64,000 bases of DNA from Trichomonas vaginalis G3 (lineage: Eukaryota > Parabasalia > Trichomonadida > Trichomonadidae): contig NC_067205.1 of assembly GCF_026262505.1 (NCBI RefSeq), positions 12,276,001-12,340,000 of the forward strand, given 5' to 3'. Below the pieces are notes generated by a model. It was not told where the DNA came from. It ran no database searches and saw nothing but the letters and a program-made list of their open reading frames with translations. The position numbers were made by a program, and so were the translations under genes. Every line of letters starts with the position of its first letter. Positions within the stretch are counted from its first letter, which is position 1. Of the stretch, positions 49,652-60,737 are shown piece by piece.

Positions 49652-50572
49652 TTAATGTTGGTCGTGCTGGAAATTTATCAAGAAATTATCCAATTCATTA
49701 GAATTTGTATTATTTTGCTGATTAATTGGGGATGAATTCATTTCTGGCGTTTCTCCCATTGGAACCATACCCTGTGCCTGCATCTGCGGTTGTTGATAAA
49801 CATAAGTATGTATAACTTGTATAACAGGCATAGAATATCTGTGTTGAAATTGCATTGGAGTAATTTTCGGCTGCTGAAGAGGAATTGCAGCTGAATCCAT
49901 TGCGCGATTCTGCATCATTGATGGGAATGCAACGCGATGAATTTCTTGATTTGCAGGATTATCTTTGCTTATCTGTGAATATCTATAACGGCATTGAACA
50001 TCTGAGCGGTTACCCATGTACTCTGCAATTTTTGTCCAAGAATGATCTCCAAACCTGGCAACTAAGTTCAGAAGAAGTTGATCTTCATTTTGTTCCCAAG
50101 TTTCCTTGCAAATTCTTGGATTAAGGCAGCGAGTCCAACGTTGAGCGCATTGAGCGCGGCTGCGATTATTTCCAACAAACTTGGAAATGAGCGCCCAGTT
50201 ATCAATTCCGAAGCGGTATATTGCAGCTAAAAGACGATTATCTTCATACGTTGACCATTTTTGCATCTTTCGACGATTCTTGCCATCAGGGTCATCTGGA
50301 AGCTCTTGATTTTTAATTGGCTGATCCGGAATTTTAATTACATCTCGTATTTTATCAATTGCTGTGGAACTTCCAGTGATCTTAATAAATCTGTCACGCG
50401 CTGATTCGTATGTAATACGTTTTTGAATGTAATCTTTCATGATTGCTATTAAATCATTTCTTGCTTCGATATTAATTCCAGGAACTTGTCTATCGATAAG
50501 TGGGATGCTATATTCAAATAGAGGTTTCTCTGTAAATGGAGCTAAGCTCGCCTCAAAATGTACATGAGCCAT
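49652..50572 (-). CDS. R2R3-type Myb transcription factor (trichomonad family)
   Basis: A 306-residue intact frame. Residues about 105-155 form the first Myb repeat (KWSTYEDNRLLAAIYRFG, NWALISKFV, RSRAQCAQRWTRCLNP) and residues about 158-205 the second (TWEQNEDQLLLNLVARFG, SWTKIAEYM, RSDVQCRYRYSQI), each with the spaced aromatic residues of the fold. The N-terminal 90 residues (FEYSIPLIDRQVPGINIEAR and beyond) form a helical region often seen in front of Myb repeats in this group. The C-terminus is Gln/Pro/Met-rich, like an activation region. Trichomonad Myb proteins bind AACGN-type elements. Several AACGG words occur nearby in the promoter of Polinton C, but a link is only speculation. Confidence 0.93.
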   Translation of the reverse strand: MAHVHFEASLAPFTEKPLFEYSIPLIDRQVPGINIEARNDLIAIMKDYIQKRITYESARDRFIKITGSSTAIDKIRDVIKIPDQPIKNQELPDDPDGKNRRKMQKWSTYEDNRLLAAIYRFGIDNWALISKFVGNNRSRAQCAQRWTRCLNPRICKETWEQNEDQLLLNLVARFGDHSWTKIAEYMGNRSDVQCRYRYSQISKDNPANQEIHRVAFPSMMQNRAMDSAAIPLQQPKITPMQFQHRYSMPVIQVIHTYVYQQPQMQAQGMVPMGETPEMNSSPINQQNNTNSNELDNFLINFQHDQH

Positions 50573-52785
50573 AGCTTAATCTTTTTTTAGGGCTTTGAAA
50601 AATTTTCAAATTGAATTTTTTTGAGTCTAAAAAAAATTTCCTCTGAAACATATTTTATTTTAGCCACCAAATAGAAAACTATTAACTATTTCTATTGACA
50701 ATTTATTCAGAATTCACTCAGAAAAGAGAATGCTAAGAAAATCTTGTTATCTAAAAATATATTTCCCAAAATTAGCAGTTAATTCGATCGCCGGTTATTT
50801 GCTTTCAATTTTATACTATCCTCAGAAACATTGGCTTCATAATTTCATAGCGCCATTCTTTTAGTTGGGCAATATAACAGAAAACGGAGTTTGATCGAGT
50901 TATTGTTTCGGCTCACAAAATCATAACCAAAATAATTGAATGAACCTATTATTTCTCATATTTCTACCGTATTGCTAGATACATATTTTTTTAACAATTT
51001 TATTTTAATTATTATGTAAACTACATAAAATATTTGTTGAAAAAAAGCAATACGTTGGAAAGAATCATTGACTAAAATAGATTGAATCTAATTACATAAT
51101 ATGACGTAATAAGGCAAAACGCATCTTCTAATAAACCTTAGAATCATCGGTTTTCAAAGAGTTAGTTTTGAATCAATGCTATTTTTCCTATCAAGGCAAT
51201 CTTTATCAAACAATGAGAATCTTTGAACGTATGCATAGTCTTAGTCCCAACAAATAAGACTATTGGTATATCCTTGTTTCAATTAAAAATCAGTCAATGT
51301 TCTCGGGTATGTAAAATTAGTTAGCTATTGTGTACCATCCTAATATTAATCCTTTTTAAGCATTTCGTTTATTGAATTAATATATCAATCAATCCTCTCA
51401 AAATATTGCATGAGCACGAATTTTTAACAGAATTGCTACCAAGTCTTGTGCTTTTTGTTCTGTGAAATCAAAATTTTGAATGTAATATTAAGGGCGCGTA
51501 AAGGGTTGGCGTCCTAACGCGTCCTGATGTAAACTATTCAATTTTTGAGAAGTGTACACCATAATTGAATAGTTTATGGCGTCCTGAAAGGAGATTTCAA
51601 TGGGTATGGCGTCCTAAAAAAATAGAAGAAAATGATTTTTTCTCGATTTTTCTAGAAATTGAATTTTTTAAAAAAGAAAAAAATCAAAACGTATACATTC
51701 AAGAAAGACCATAAATGAAGATTTTTCTATTTTTTTTTTCATTCTAAAACATCTTTTTTTGGATAATTTTTTTTTTAATAAATATGTAAGAAAGATTGAA
51801 GAAAAAGTAAATTTACTTTAAGAAAATTCGTTTTACACGATGTAAGACCCATAACAACTATAAATATTCAATTATTTAAAATAAAAAAAGAAAAACAGAT
51901 TAAATGTATCTCACATCAAAATCCATTGACCTAAGGATGTTAAGTTTCTGTTTTTAAAAGTTGATATTTTTTTTTTAATTTTAAGAAAATTAATAGCATG
52001 TTATTAGACAATAGGAGTGTAATGATATTGACTAAACAGAAATGAGAGAATAGAGATATAATTTTGATAAGCAATATTGCGAACAAATTCTGAAGTAAAA
52101 TCGCGATCAATAATTGAAAATTACGATCATGTACTGAAAAATGACGATCGAATTGAATGAATAGAATTATATCTAAGAAAAAATAAATTGTATTTAGAAG
52201 ATGAACAAAGAAAAGTGTATGCTAAAAATCATTTAACAATAAATGGAAATAAAACGAAATTGTTAAAAGAAAAAAATGAAAATTGTTAAGGGTGCACACG
52301 AGAGGATCATGTAAACTTCAGAATTTAGAACCTTATTTTTAGGCATTATCTTGGCTACCTATTTAGGCTCGAAAAGCAAAAAATATCAAAAAATACAACT
52401 TGACTCCATTATGACCCTTTCATGGAGGTAGTTTTTATCCGCTAGTATTTTCCCTTTGAATCTCTTTACAATTCGAAATCAAATTCAAACCTCAGTAGAA
52501 GAAAGGAAGAATCGACTTACTACGGTTGTAATACGAATAAATACATATATTTAATTATTTTTATTTACATAATAATTGTTTGAAGCTCATATTCCAACAA
52601 ATTTTTAAATAAAAACATTAAAATGTTGAAAATGTTCATATATTTTAATAGGGTTTTGGCACTTTATTGAGGAATTACTACATACATAGTCGAACTGAAC
52701 TTGATATTTTGAAATTTAAATTATTTATCAAAATTAAAATTTAACTTGAAATTTATAATTATTTAGTCATATTTTGCATAATTCT
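50573..52785. other. Gene-poor AT-rich region
   Basis: About 2.2 kb with no plausible coding frame. The one notable segment is 51490-51620, where ggcgtcct or gcgtcct occurs four times in a locally GC-richer stretch. Within it, taaactattcaat (51530-51542) and attgaatagttta (51561-51573 region) form a perfect 13-bp inverted repeat. No tRNA, rRNA or snRNA pattern could be confirmed. Poly-A and poly-T runs are frequent. Confidence 0.6.
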
Positions 52786-52830
52786 AAAAAAAAAAAAGTG
52801 GGGCTTCCAGGGGCTGCGCCCCTTCTAGCC
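52786..52830 (+). repeat. Left terminal sequence of Polinton C with variant hairpin
   Basis: A 12-base A-run, gtggggcttcca, then a hairpin ggggc-tgc-gcccc and ttctagcccc. The frame cttcca...ttctagccc is the same as in Polinton B, but the hairpin stem has a different, still fully paired, sequence. Confidence 0.8.
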
Positions 52831-52883
52831 CCTAAAAAACCTAGAGGAGAACTAAAAAATTATATAGTAAAAAATTAAAGTTT

Positions 52884-54176
52884 TTATTCGATAAGAACGA
52901 CATCGCTATCGTTTTCTTCTTCCTCCTCTTCTTCATAGTCAGTATCTGATGGCTCTTTGTCAGCCACATGACCAGCAACAAATATTGAGACAAATTGTTT
53001 CTTTGGTTTTGTTAGCAGGAACTTTTGATGGTCGTAGAACACGAATTCTACATTTTGAAAATGTTGTGCTGAGTATTCTGTGAAATGGGAAATTGGAATT
53101 GGTTCTCCCATGCCAAAACCAGCAATGGACGCGAACAAAACATCGTCTTCGACTCTTGCAGGTTTGTCAATTGCAACAGTAGTTATGATGTGAGGTTTTC
53201 CTTCACATCCTGCAAGAGATTGTACATGATAGATTGCTTTTTCTTCTCCCTCAGGAACTGAAAGTGTGAAATGGAATGAGAGTTCTCCATATTCATTTGC
53301 TTCTTCGTAATAGTTGTATGTTGTAGGATACACCAATTGAAATTTTCCTATTCTTGTTTCCCTCAGGTGTTGTCTATATTGCTTGGGAAAACATAAAATA
53401 AATTGCTCTATAGCTTGTGTTGCTATTAGATTGGTTGTAACTGGTAATTTTGAGGCGAAAAGGTCTACAAGAACACCGGGATTTTTTATGTCGTTTTCAA
53501 TTGGTTTAACAGATTCTATGACTTTGTTAAACATTTCACTATAATCTGAGTTGTCTTCGACTCCCCAATTGTTAAGAAGTTTATACAACAATTTCAGTCT
53601 TTTCATGGCGTATTTTCTTTGAATGGATTCGGGTAGCGAGAGGTTACAGTCGTCGCTTTGTGTTTCGTTACTCGAATATTGTTCAAGAGAAATTAAATCT
53701 TGAAATTGTGCTCTTGTTAACATACTTGTAGAACTATGTGAAACTTGTTCTGGTGCTGGTTGTAAATCTGTTTCAGATGTTTCTGTTGTGTTTTGAGAAG
53801 AAGAAGAACTCAAATTGTTGGACAATTTGTCTTGAATTGTAGAACTATGTGAAACTTGTTCTGGTGCTGTTTGGACAACTGTATCTGTTGTGTTTTGAGA
53901 AGAAGAACTCAAATTGTTGGACAATTTGTTTGCAATTGTATGAGGAAGTTGCTTTGGTATTATAGGAGGTCGTAAGGGTTTTGAGAATGGTGAGACATAA
54001 GTTGTAGGAACTTTAACTGCAGAGGTAGTCGACGAATTGTTTGCAATTGTATGAGGAAGTTGCTTTGGTATTATAGGAGGTTGTAAGGGTTTTGAGAATG
54101 GTGAGACATAAGTTGTAGGAACTTTAACTGCAGAGGTAGTCGACGAATTGTTTGCGACACTTTTTCTTCCTTCCAT
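52884..54176 (-). CDS. Polinton C terminal gene: 430-residue protein with repeated N-terminus, unknown role
   Basis: An intact frame. Residues 8-85 hold two nearly identical repeats of about 38 residues (ANNSSTTSAVKVPTTYVSPF and SKPLQPPIIPKQLPHTI). They are followed by two shorter repeats ending QNTT and APEQVSHSST. The central and C-terminal part (about 150-410) looks globular (SIQRKYAMKRLKLLYKLLNNW, FILCFPKQYRQHLRETRIG), and the end is very acidic (DYEEEEEEENDSDVVLIE). The repeats are also nearly identical at DNA level, so they are recent. It occupies the place of the iteron array of Polinton B and is transcribed toward the terminus. No family is recognised. Confidence 0.8.
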   Translation of the reverse strand: MEGRKSVANNSSTTSAVKVPTTYVSPFSKPLQPPIIPKQLPHTIANNSSTTSAVKVPTTYVSPFSKPLRPPIIPKQLPHTIANKLSNNLSSSSQNTTDTVVQTAPEQVSHSSTIQDKLSNNLSSSSSQNTTETSETDLQPAPEQVSHSSTSMLTRAQFQDLISLEQYSSNETQSDDCNLSLPESIQRKYAMKRLKLLYKLLNNWGVEDNSDYSEMFNKVIESVKPIENDIKNPGVLVDLFASKLPVTTNLIATQAIEQFILCFPKQYRQHLRETRIGKFQLVYPTTYNYYEEANEYGELSFHFTLSVPEGEEKAIYHVQSLAGCEGKPHIITTVAIDKPARVEDDVLFASIAGFGMGEPIPISHFTEYSAQHFQNVEFVFYDHQKFLLTKPKKQFVSIFVAGHVADKEPSDTDYEEEEEEENDSDVVLIE

Positions 54177-54646
54177 TATGAAAAATAAACTGTTTTTTTC
54201 GGACTACTCATAGAAAAGTTTAAAATAAACGGTTTTTACCAACGGAGACCCCCTCTATTTTTTTATTTTATTTAATAGTTACCGTTGGCAAACCGTTCCA
54301 TCTCAAATATTGAATGAACTATAAACGTTTTTTGTTTTCTATATATACTTTTTTGTCCAACGGTAAAACTTTTTACACAACGGTTTTTGAGAGTCGTCGC
54401 TGTTGACTTTTTTGTAGAACACTCAAAATAGTATAACTTTGTCCGGACAAGTAAGGGTCTATCGTCGCTACAGGAAAAGTTACAGGCGTTCCAAGGAAGT
54501 ATACTTTGAGAAGCCTTTTCTCCTTATAGAATGAGATAGGACGGTTATTTTACAAAATTGACAACACTTTGACCGAGTAGTTTTTTGTGCTGAACAAAAA
54601 GTGTCATATAAACATCTGTCAAAAACCGTTTTTTACTTCACTTAAA
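54177..54646. promoter_or_regulatory. Divergent promoter region of Polinton C with clustered AACGG words
   Basis: The region lies between the 430-residue gene (minus) and the coiled-coil gene (plus). AACGG occurs at 54228-54232, 54241-54245, 54359-54363 and 54379-54383, and in inverse form at 54282-54286 and 54293-54297, several followed by TTTTT. AACGG is a Myb-type core. The minus gene is preceded by tttttcataATGG and the plus gene by ttcacttaaaATG, both with a TCA close to the start codon, as in trichomonad initiators. Confidence 0.5.
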
Positions 54647-57600
54647 ATGCCACGTAAGCTACGTAAGAATATACGTAAGAGGAAGGGAGCATTGAAACAT
54701 CCAATAGTAAAACTAACACCACAACAACAGTTGCAACAACAAATTATGAATGACCCCACTATGTTGCAACAAATGTCAAGCAACCCTATGCTTTTAAACC
54801 GAGTTATTGGTGCACAGAGTGGAGGTTTAAGAGCGGCACTTTTAGCGAAAATGGCAGGCTATGGTGGAGCTGCAGACGGAACAGCTTATAACCCTCAAAG
54901 TCAAATGAATTTGAGTTCACTCAAAAATCAAATAACAGATGTCAAAAAGTCAAACATAGACATACAGAAACAAATAAGTGAAAACGAAAAGAAACTAGAA
55001 TATGACAGACACACAAAGAAACTCAATGAGTTAAACGTAGAGAAAAAGAAGAAAGAAGAACAACTGAAAGAACTAAGTACAGAGGAATATGCGAAAAAAG
55101 TGTCAGAAAAAGCAGCAGAAGTAGCAAAAATGGAACAAGATGTTATAAATTTGAAAAACCATACTACTCAATATAAAGTACTGAAAGATGAAGAGATAAA
55201 ACAAAAAGCCCTGAAGACATATATGGATAGCGATGAGTATAAAAAAGAAGTTGAAGCAAATGTAAAGGCAGAAAAACTTTTACAGTTGCAAAACCAAACC
55301 GTACAGTATGAAAACTTAGCACAAGAAAGTAAAAATAACGACGCAGCCATGCAAAAGGCAATGAAAAGCGCAGAATATATAAAAGCTAATAATGACTGGT
55401 TAGATGCCCAAGCCAACGCTAAAGCAGCCCAACTTATAGGGTCAATAAGGACAAAAATACAAGCGGATGAAGACAGTTCAAATGAAGCTTTAATGAATGC
55501 TGACTTTAAGAACGCCTTCGAAGCTCTTCATAGTAAGGTGAAACTAGTGAACGACTTCTCATCTGGAAAGAAACTGAAGTCTGAAGGTTTCGACAAAGAG
55601 TTAAGAGAAGTAGCACAAAATATGACGAAAATAACAGATGCAGCAACGAGACAGGCAGTTCAAAGTGCCTATGACGCCGTTAGAGCAACTGTTGTGGAAA
55701 GTCAAGAAAAAGAGTTACAACAGACCAAAACAGACCTAGTAAATGCTTTCTTAAAAACGAAAAGTCAGGTAGGACATTATGCTGCAGATGGAACATATGT
55801 GCCAGCTGGTGGAACTTATATACCAGCTGGTGGAACTTATATACTAGCTAGTGGAACTTATATACCACCAAACCCTCCAAGAGAAGCACCTGCACCAGGA
55901 CTACCTAAAACATTTACATCGTCACATGGACACAGACACAGGCATGCACCAAAACCAACACAACAACCAACACAACAACCAACAGTTCAAAATCCAGCAC
56001 AACAACCAACAGTTCAAAATCCAGCACAACAACCAACAGTTCAAAACCTGCACAACAACAACCACAACCAGCACACAACCAACAGTTCAAAACCTGCACA
56101 ACAACAACCACAAACAGAGCAAGGACATAAAAGAAGTAGAGAACAAGGAAACCAAGAATTCTTAAAAATGCTTAAGGAAATTATGGTTACCCAGATACTC
56201 TTGACTTTAGTGACAGATATAAAGAAGCTATTAGAAAGTTCAAGGAAGGAAATACTGACCCGAACCTATTTAGCTTTATGGTTCAGCACCAAATGGGATA
56301 TAATTTCAAACCTGGAAAATACAAGCTCGCTAAGGGATATGATTTAATAGCATATCATCCAAATGACATGATGAATTTACTCCGAGATATTTGGTGTCAG
56401 AGATAAATGATAATTCAACTATCTTCATGAAACGCGTAAAAAATAGAGACGGAACGAAAGAAGAAAGGGTTATGAATGCGGATGGCTTAAATAGGGAACT
56501 TGTTAAAAACGGTCTCGGAATATATGAAATGCCAGCAGATGAGGTACAAGAAACTCCACAGGAAGAAGTTCAGATACAACCAGACATGGAAGAAATAGTT
56601 CAGCAACAACAGCTAGAAGAGCCTGAAGGAAACGAACAAGTCCCTCCTTTGGAAACTAACTTCACAGAACTAGATGAAGATTTGGAACAGCCGAAAAATC
56701 TTGACCCTCAACAAGAGTATGCGGAGAATATGGAATCTTTCCAAGAGTCTAAGAAAAATTCAGCTGACATAGTAGAAGAATATCGAAAAATGTTCGCCGA
56801 CATACAAAAGACTCCAACATCAGATGAAAATATTCAGCATAGAATGGAAGTACTGAAAAAAATGTACGCAAATACAACAATCCTTTTTACTTACGACCAT
56901 ATAACGTTCAATCTTTGGCTGAACTCGGTGAAAATAAAAGGTTAAATTTCAACAAAACATATAGAAATGAAACATTGTTTAAAGTTCATTCAGAACCTAA
57001 CCAATATGGAAACAAACCTACTTTTGTTTCTGCAGACTATGGAACTACAATGAGATGGGGTCATAAAGCTAATCCGGATAGGTGGTTCATAAACTTACAA
57101 CCACAATTCCAAGAAGTTGTAGACGCAATGGAAGTGAATGGTGAACCAGATATAGCTGGTATTTTCAGCGCGGCTTTAATGCCATTGAAAGATATGAAAC
57201 ATGCAGATATTTTGGACCAGTATGAAATGAACATGGCTGATGGAAATATAACACCTGACGTTCTAGAACATTTATCTCAAAGAACTACACAGAACCATAG
57301 AGATGGTATATTTGGTGAAGAGTTTAGAAAGAAAGTTAGGGAGATAGAAGGAAGAGAACCTATTGTACATGACCTTGCAAACGAAAGTTTACAAAATGTC
57401 ATAAAAACTTACTTTGCAGACAATGAACTGAGAAGGGATGAATATTTAAGAAAACTCAAATGGACAGTACCAAATGAAATGTTAGTATTGAAAAACATGT
57501 TCCTTGACAAAATAAAACCAACTACAGAAATAAATGACGCAAGACTGAAACATTGGGTAAAAGCTTTCCCATTCACAAAAGATATTATTGGTAACATGGA

Positions 57601-57913
57601 AAGAAAACCAGAATGGCTACAAAAACATATATTTGGAAACGAGCTTATTCCATATGGACAAGCTCTGTTTGAAGAGCTTGAACCGGAAACTCAGGAAAGA
57701 GTCATGCAAACAATACGCGAAGACTCAAATACAAACTATGACAAAATCTTTCTAGGATATAGGTTACCTGAGATGGGCGACCAGAGCCCAAAGGCAAAAA
57801 GGACACGTGAAATTTACAACATACTAGGTGAACATGAGGCAAAGATGCAACAACTTGAAGCAGAGGGCAAGTTACCAAAAGCGACACCAAAGAAGAAGAG
57901 TAGAACAAAGTAA
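54647..57913 (+). pseudogene. Large coiled-coil structural protein of Polinton C (broken)
   Basis: Relative of 16516-19824, with the same start (MPRKLRKNIRKRKGALKHP) and the same arrangement of basic head, coiled coil, PAGGTYIP repeats, Gln/Pro linker and C-terminal half. The repeat and linker segments differ in copy number from Polinton B, and the last residues also differ (TPKKKSRTK here). The copy is broken. Confidence 0.8.
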
Positions 57914-57980
57914 AGCTTGGTACGAGTGGGTTCTATTATGACAAATAAATTCAACTATTCTATATTTTTACCCATATGAA

Positions 57981-59584
57981 ATGTACGCCGCTCAGAATAT
58001 AACGCCAACAGTTTTGGATGCCATGAACGGAAATGTTTCCGAATGGTATAACGAATGCGACAATGCCATTAGAAGGTCAGAAATAGTTCCTGGAACTTAC
58101 GAATATACAACTGCTGTTTCTTATGGAAACGTAGGTGAGTTTGGAGAAGGTTCTTCAACAACAGTAGATATTGCTTGCGACAGGTTTCATATTATTTCTA
58201 TTGACAACTCATTCTTATACGTGGAACAAGACATTGAAATAAAACCTTCTGCCAAGTTGTCTGACAAGAAAGGTTGCAATGGAATTTTCTATGTCGGATA
58301 CCAATATGCTCCAGAAGTTTTCATGGGATATAAGATATATTCTAACTCTGACTTAGTTCAAACAGTAACATGGGCAAACTATGAATGGTTCGCTTTGAGA
58401 AACTCAGTACAACCACAAGCTAGAGAACAAACAGACCAGTATGCAAATATTGAGAAAATAAGAAGACTTGACCCTAACGTTCCAGGAGTTTATGTTAACC
58501 TTTCTGGTTCAGATGGAACTGCTGCCACTAAAGTAAAACTGAAACTTAGAGTTCCTTTGTCATCTTTCCTCATCTTCAGGTTTTTAAGATACTTGCCAAA
58601 CTGGGCAGGAAAAATTTCTATGAACTTACTCCAAGCAAAAATAACTTAGTCATTGCACCAACACAAGACCCATTCAGCATTACTGTAGCTGGAACTGGTG
58701 GAGCCAAGTTCTGTGACTTTTGCAAAGACAAAGTTGACTTAGACTTTGGTTTCTCAAACTTCAACAATGAAGTAAACTATTATTTCAATGCTGCTGGAAC
58801 TGCTTGGGACCCAGTTAAGTTCACATGCGAAAAGTTTGAATGCAAGAGAATAGAAAGCAGACTTGCAGTCTATATGTTGGACCCAGATATTTCAAATGCT
58901 TTAGCTGCCAAATATATTGCAGTTCCACTTATGTTCCCTATACACCAAATATCTGTCAAAGACTTTGCAGGTGAAGTTGGAAACCAAAGTGCTGACCCAG
59001 GTGCAAGAACAGATATTGCTTTAACAACTGCAATGAAACATGCAGATACTATGTTTGTACTGTTCAGACGAACTATAAATGACTATTCTTGTTTCTACAA
59101 CCCCGGTATTAAATATCATATAAACATAGATGGCAAATATTATCCAAGAGAAGAATATTCTACAGTTGAGGATATGAGGTCATACAACTTGACATTAGAT
59201 GCTATGAACTTTAACAACAACTTCACAACAACCATTAACCCTGAAATGCAAAGTTCTATTATGCCATATGTGAAAGTATGGACTCATACAGGAGGTCAAA
59301 AAACTCAATATACAAATGGAGACCGTTCAAACTTTTGGCTTGGCATTCCATTTGCTGACTCAGAAGACTTTATGGGTGGTATTTCAACTGTTGGTACTGT
59401 ACAAATACAATATACTGGTGACAGAGACGGTCCAGATGAACTGAGAGCAAAGAAGTTTACAAAACCAATAGCACTTTTCACGGAAGATGCTCTTTTGAAG
59501 ATTCGTTCGATGAAACCTGCTGGGGCTCCTCAGATTGGCATAACGACAGCTTCCATCGAGCAGATTTTGGCAGCAGGTCAGTAA
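57981..59584 (+). pseudogene. Major capsid protein of Polinton C (broken)
   Basis: Same family and position as 19857-21463. Most of the sequence is nearly identical. One block around 58505-58740 is clearly more diverged than its surroundings (for example SITVAGTGGAKFCDFCKDK against the FTLTEVVGTNKMSFADFCKNK of B), as if exchanged with a different lineage or under different selection, perhaps an exposed loop. The copy is broken. Confidence 0.8.
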
Positions 59585-59893
59585 GTTGTTCTTGAACTGA
59601 CTTCTCTCCGTCAAATATTGACAGTACGCCAGTTTTGACATAATATTGTAAGATAAACTTACCTTTAGAAATATCTGTAAGTTTTGTTGTTATATTTTTG
59701 TCTGTCAAGAACTTTCACCATTTCAGTTATACCAACTTTCTTTGCTTTATGAAATATTTTGGTTCAGCAAGATATTGCTATTCTATAACATTTACCATTG
59801 TTTGTATAAAGAACTATTCTGTCAATGTATTTGTATTGTTTGTGTGTGTAAACTTTTTTGCTTCAATTCGAAGAGATACTCGAATACGTCCAT
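59478..59893 (-). pseudogene. Convergent small Polinton gene (139-residue minus-strand family), broken copy
   Basis: Relative of 21357-21776 at the same place, overlapping the capsid gene end. Conservation of both the gap-filling part and the overlap supports a real gene. The copy is broken. Confidence 0.55.
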
Positions 59894-59911
59894 CTTTTTA
59901 TTCTAAGTAAA

Positions 59912-60490
59912 ATGTCATTTCCGAAAAATAGAAGCGTAAGTGTTTCAAAAGGTTTAATGGCGGTGGCAGATGTGAAGTTAAATTCACCAACTCAAACAAA
60001 CAGTCAAAGTGTTGTTGTCAATGTCAAAGACAGAGATGTTGAAGTGGGGAAACCATACGAAGACGAAGATGGTATAACAATTGTTCCTGTAAAAGAACCA
60101 ACATATCCTGAAGTTAGCAGAGACTTAAGTTCTGTTGCAGATATTCGAAACGACTACCAACAACTGAAAGACAAACTTCAAACTCAGGAGAAGATTTGTC
60201 AAGCTTTAAGTATAATGTTAAACTTGGTCGAACACAACCCTGTAAAAGTGAACTCATATGTCATTGCACCTCATGAAGTTTTGAAAGAACTATTGAAACT
60301 TTTGACAGAGGCAGACGATATAAACATCAAAGAAATAGAACCCGACATTAGTTGCTGTGGTGTTTCATATAATGTCATTGACAAGATATACGTTATGAAA
60401 GGAGGTGAAACGTTGAACTTAAAGTATAGTTTCCCAGACGTCATAAAAATATTTGACGACCACAACATTTCATTAAAATTTATTTGCTAA
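59912..60490 (+). CDS. Conserved Polinton core protein of 192 residues
   Basis: Nearly identical to the 193-residue protein at 21795-22376, with the same start MSFPKNRSVSVSKGLM, one residue shorter in the KEQPTYP/KEPTYP region. The intact frame in both elements, and mostly third-base or conservative differences, suggest it was under selection until recently. It is followed after 6 bases by the extra 76-residue gene. The role is unknown; the position suggests a virion-related protein. Confidence 0.75.
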   Translation: MSFPKNRSVSVSKGLMAVADVKLNSPTQTNSQSVVVNVKDRDVEVGKPYEDEDGITIVPVKEPTYPEVSRDLSSVADIRNDYQQLKDKLQTQEKICQALSIMLNLVEHNPVKVNSYVIAPHEVLKELLKLLTEADDINIKEIEPDISCCGVSYNVIDKIYVMKGGETLNLKYSFPDVIKIFDDHNISLKFIC

Positions 60491-60496
60491 GTAAAA

Positions 60497-60727
60497 ATGT
60501 CAAAACTTCTTGAAAGATGTTTGAAGAAAAATAATATAGACTTTATTTCATGTAAAGGACTTTACACACTTTTGAACGATATGAAAGACCCTGTTTTGTT
60601 TGTTCGTGTAGACAAAGGAAAGTTCTATGTCTTTACAAAATATTTGAACTTCTTAGACAGAGAACTTCAAGAAACGCCATGTGAAAGTTTAGATGAAGTT
60701 CTTCTCCACTTTCAGAAAAACTTTTAA
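60497..60727 (+). CDS. Small 76-residue Polinton protein present in C but not in B
   Basis: An intact frame beginning MSKLLERCLKKNNIDFISCK, with a compact alpha/beta look (PVLFVRVDKGKFYVFTKYLN, then a helical end SLDEVLLHFQKNF). It sits between the 192-residue gene and the penton-like gene with gaps of 6 and 10 bases. Polinton B passes directly from the one gene to the other in 4 bases. It is thus an accessory gene that differs between close relatives. The family is not recognised. Confidence 0.7.
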   Translation: MSKLLERCLKKNNIDFISCKGLYTLLNDMKDPVLFVRVDKGKFYVFTKYLNFLDRELQETPCESLDEVLLHFQKNF

Positions 60728-60737
60728 ATATATATAA

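Noticed and set aside
50573-52785. tRNA or other structured RNA genes in the desert
   Set aside because: I could not find a cloverleaf with a GGTTCRA-type arm; only a simple inverted repeat is present.
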